Under the pieces are notes generated by a model that saw only the letters and a program-made list of their open reading frames with translations, was not told the origin of the DNA and ran no database searches. Positions 5,545 through 5,626 of a DNA stretch of 5,626 bases are shown in pieces. The position numbers and the translations under genes were made by a program. This DNA is from JBDZUZ01 sp040255445 (lineage in GTDB: Bacteria; Planctomycetota; Phycisphaerae; Phycisphaerales; UBA1924), in assembly GCA_040255445.1 (NCBI GenBank), contig JBDZUZ010000203.1, positions 1-5,626 on the forward strand. The letters are read 5' to 3'. Numbering within the stretch: position 1 is the first letter of the stretch; each line of letters starts with the position of its first letter.

Positions 5545-5581
5545 AGGAAACAAGAAGGGCCGGCGCTCGCGCACCGGCCCT
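5545..5581 (-). terminator. Rho-independent terminator for a minus-strand gene off the right edge
   Basis: AGGGCCGG (5556-5563) pairs perfectly with CCGGCCCT (5574-5581), with a further two GC pairs possible inside the loop. On the minus strand the stem is followed by TTCTTGTTTCC, a T-rich tract; on the plus strand no T-run follows. It would therefore end a transcript entering from the right. Minus-strand stops lie just upstream at 5601-5603 and 5590-5592, and either could end that gene, but too little sequence remains to identify it. The rest of 5369-5555 shows no supported gene. Confidence 0.6.
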
Positions 5582-5626
5582 CCCACACATCACAAAGAGC
5601 TCAAGGCGCCGCTACAAAAGCCGGGG

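Overview
The window looks like chromosome of a high-GC Planctomycetota bacterium, most likely of the Phycisphaerae. This is inferred from three things: a DUF1569 (DinB-like) protein, two small membrane proteins ending in the CxxCGY...CPECG zinc ribbon that is very common in that phylum, and overall base composition. No rRNA, tRNA, transposase, CRISPR array or phage gene is visible.

Layout. (1) 142-960 (+): an exported ankyrin-repeat protein with a twin-arginine-like signal and a C-terminal beta-rich domain. (2) 961-1051: an AT-rich promoter island with a near-ideal -35/-10 pair, two tandem operator-like dyads across it, and a helically phased direct repeat upstream. (3) 1052-3599 (+): a tight three-gene operon joined by two ATGA stop/start overlaps. 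It encodes a sterol desaturase/fatty acid hydroxylase family membrane di-iron enzyme, a small signal-anchored protein of unknown function, and an HTTM-like (vitamin K gamma-carboxylase-like) membrane domain fused to a DCC/DUF393 thiol-disulfide oxidoreductase domain. (4) 4821-3675 (-): two tandem, diverged paralogues, each with a membrane anchor, an exported loop, a second membrane segment and a cytoplasmic zinc ribbon. (5) 4880-5368 (+): a DUF1569 protein transcribed divergently from the zinc-ribbon pair. (6) 5369-5626: non-coding as far as can be seen, with a rho-independent terminator oriented for a minus-strand gene beyond the right edge.

The most interesting unit is the operon at 1052-3599. 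A membrane di-iron oxygenase/hydroxylase, a membrane carboxylase-like domain and a dithiol redox domain are translationally coupled under one apparently regulated promoter. This suggests a dedicated membrane-associated redox modification pathway, possibly acting on a lipid or quinone; the substrate is not evident from sequence. The promoter appears to place the transcription start on or beside the ATG (leaderless mRNA). The DUF1569 gene has the same -10/ATG geometry with a closely similar 15-base sequence.
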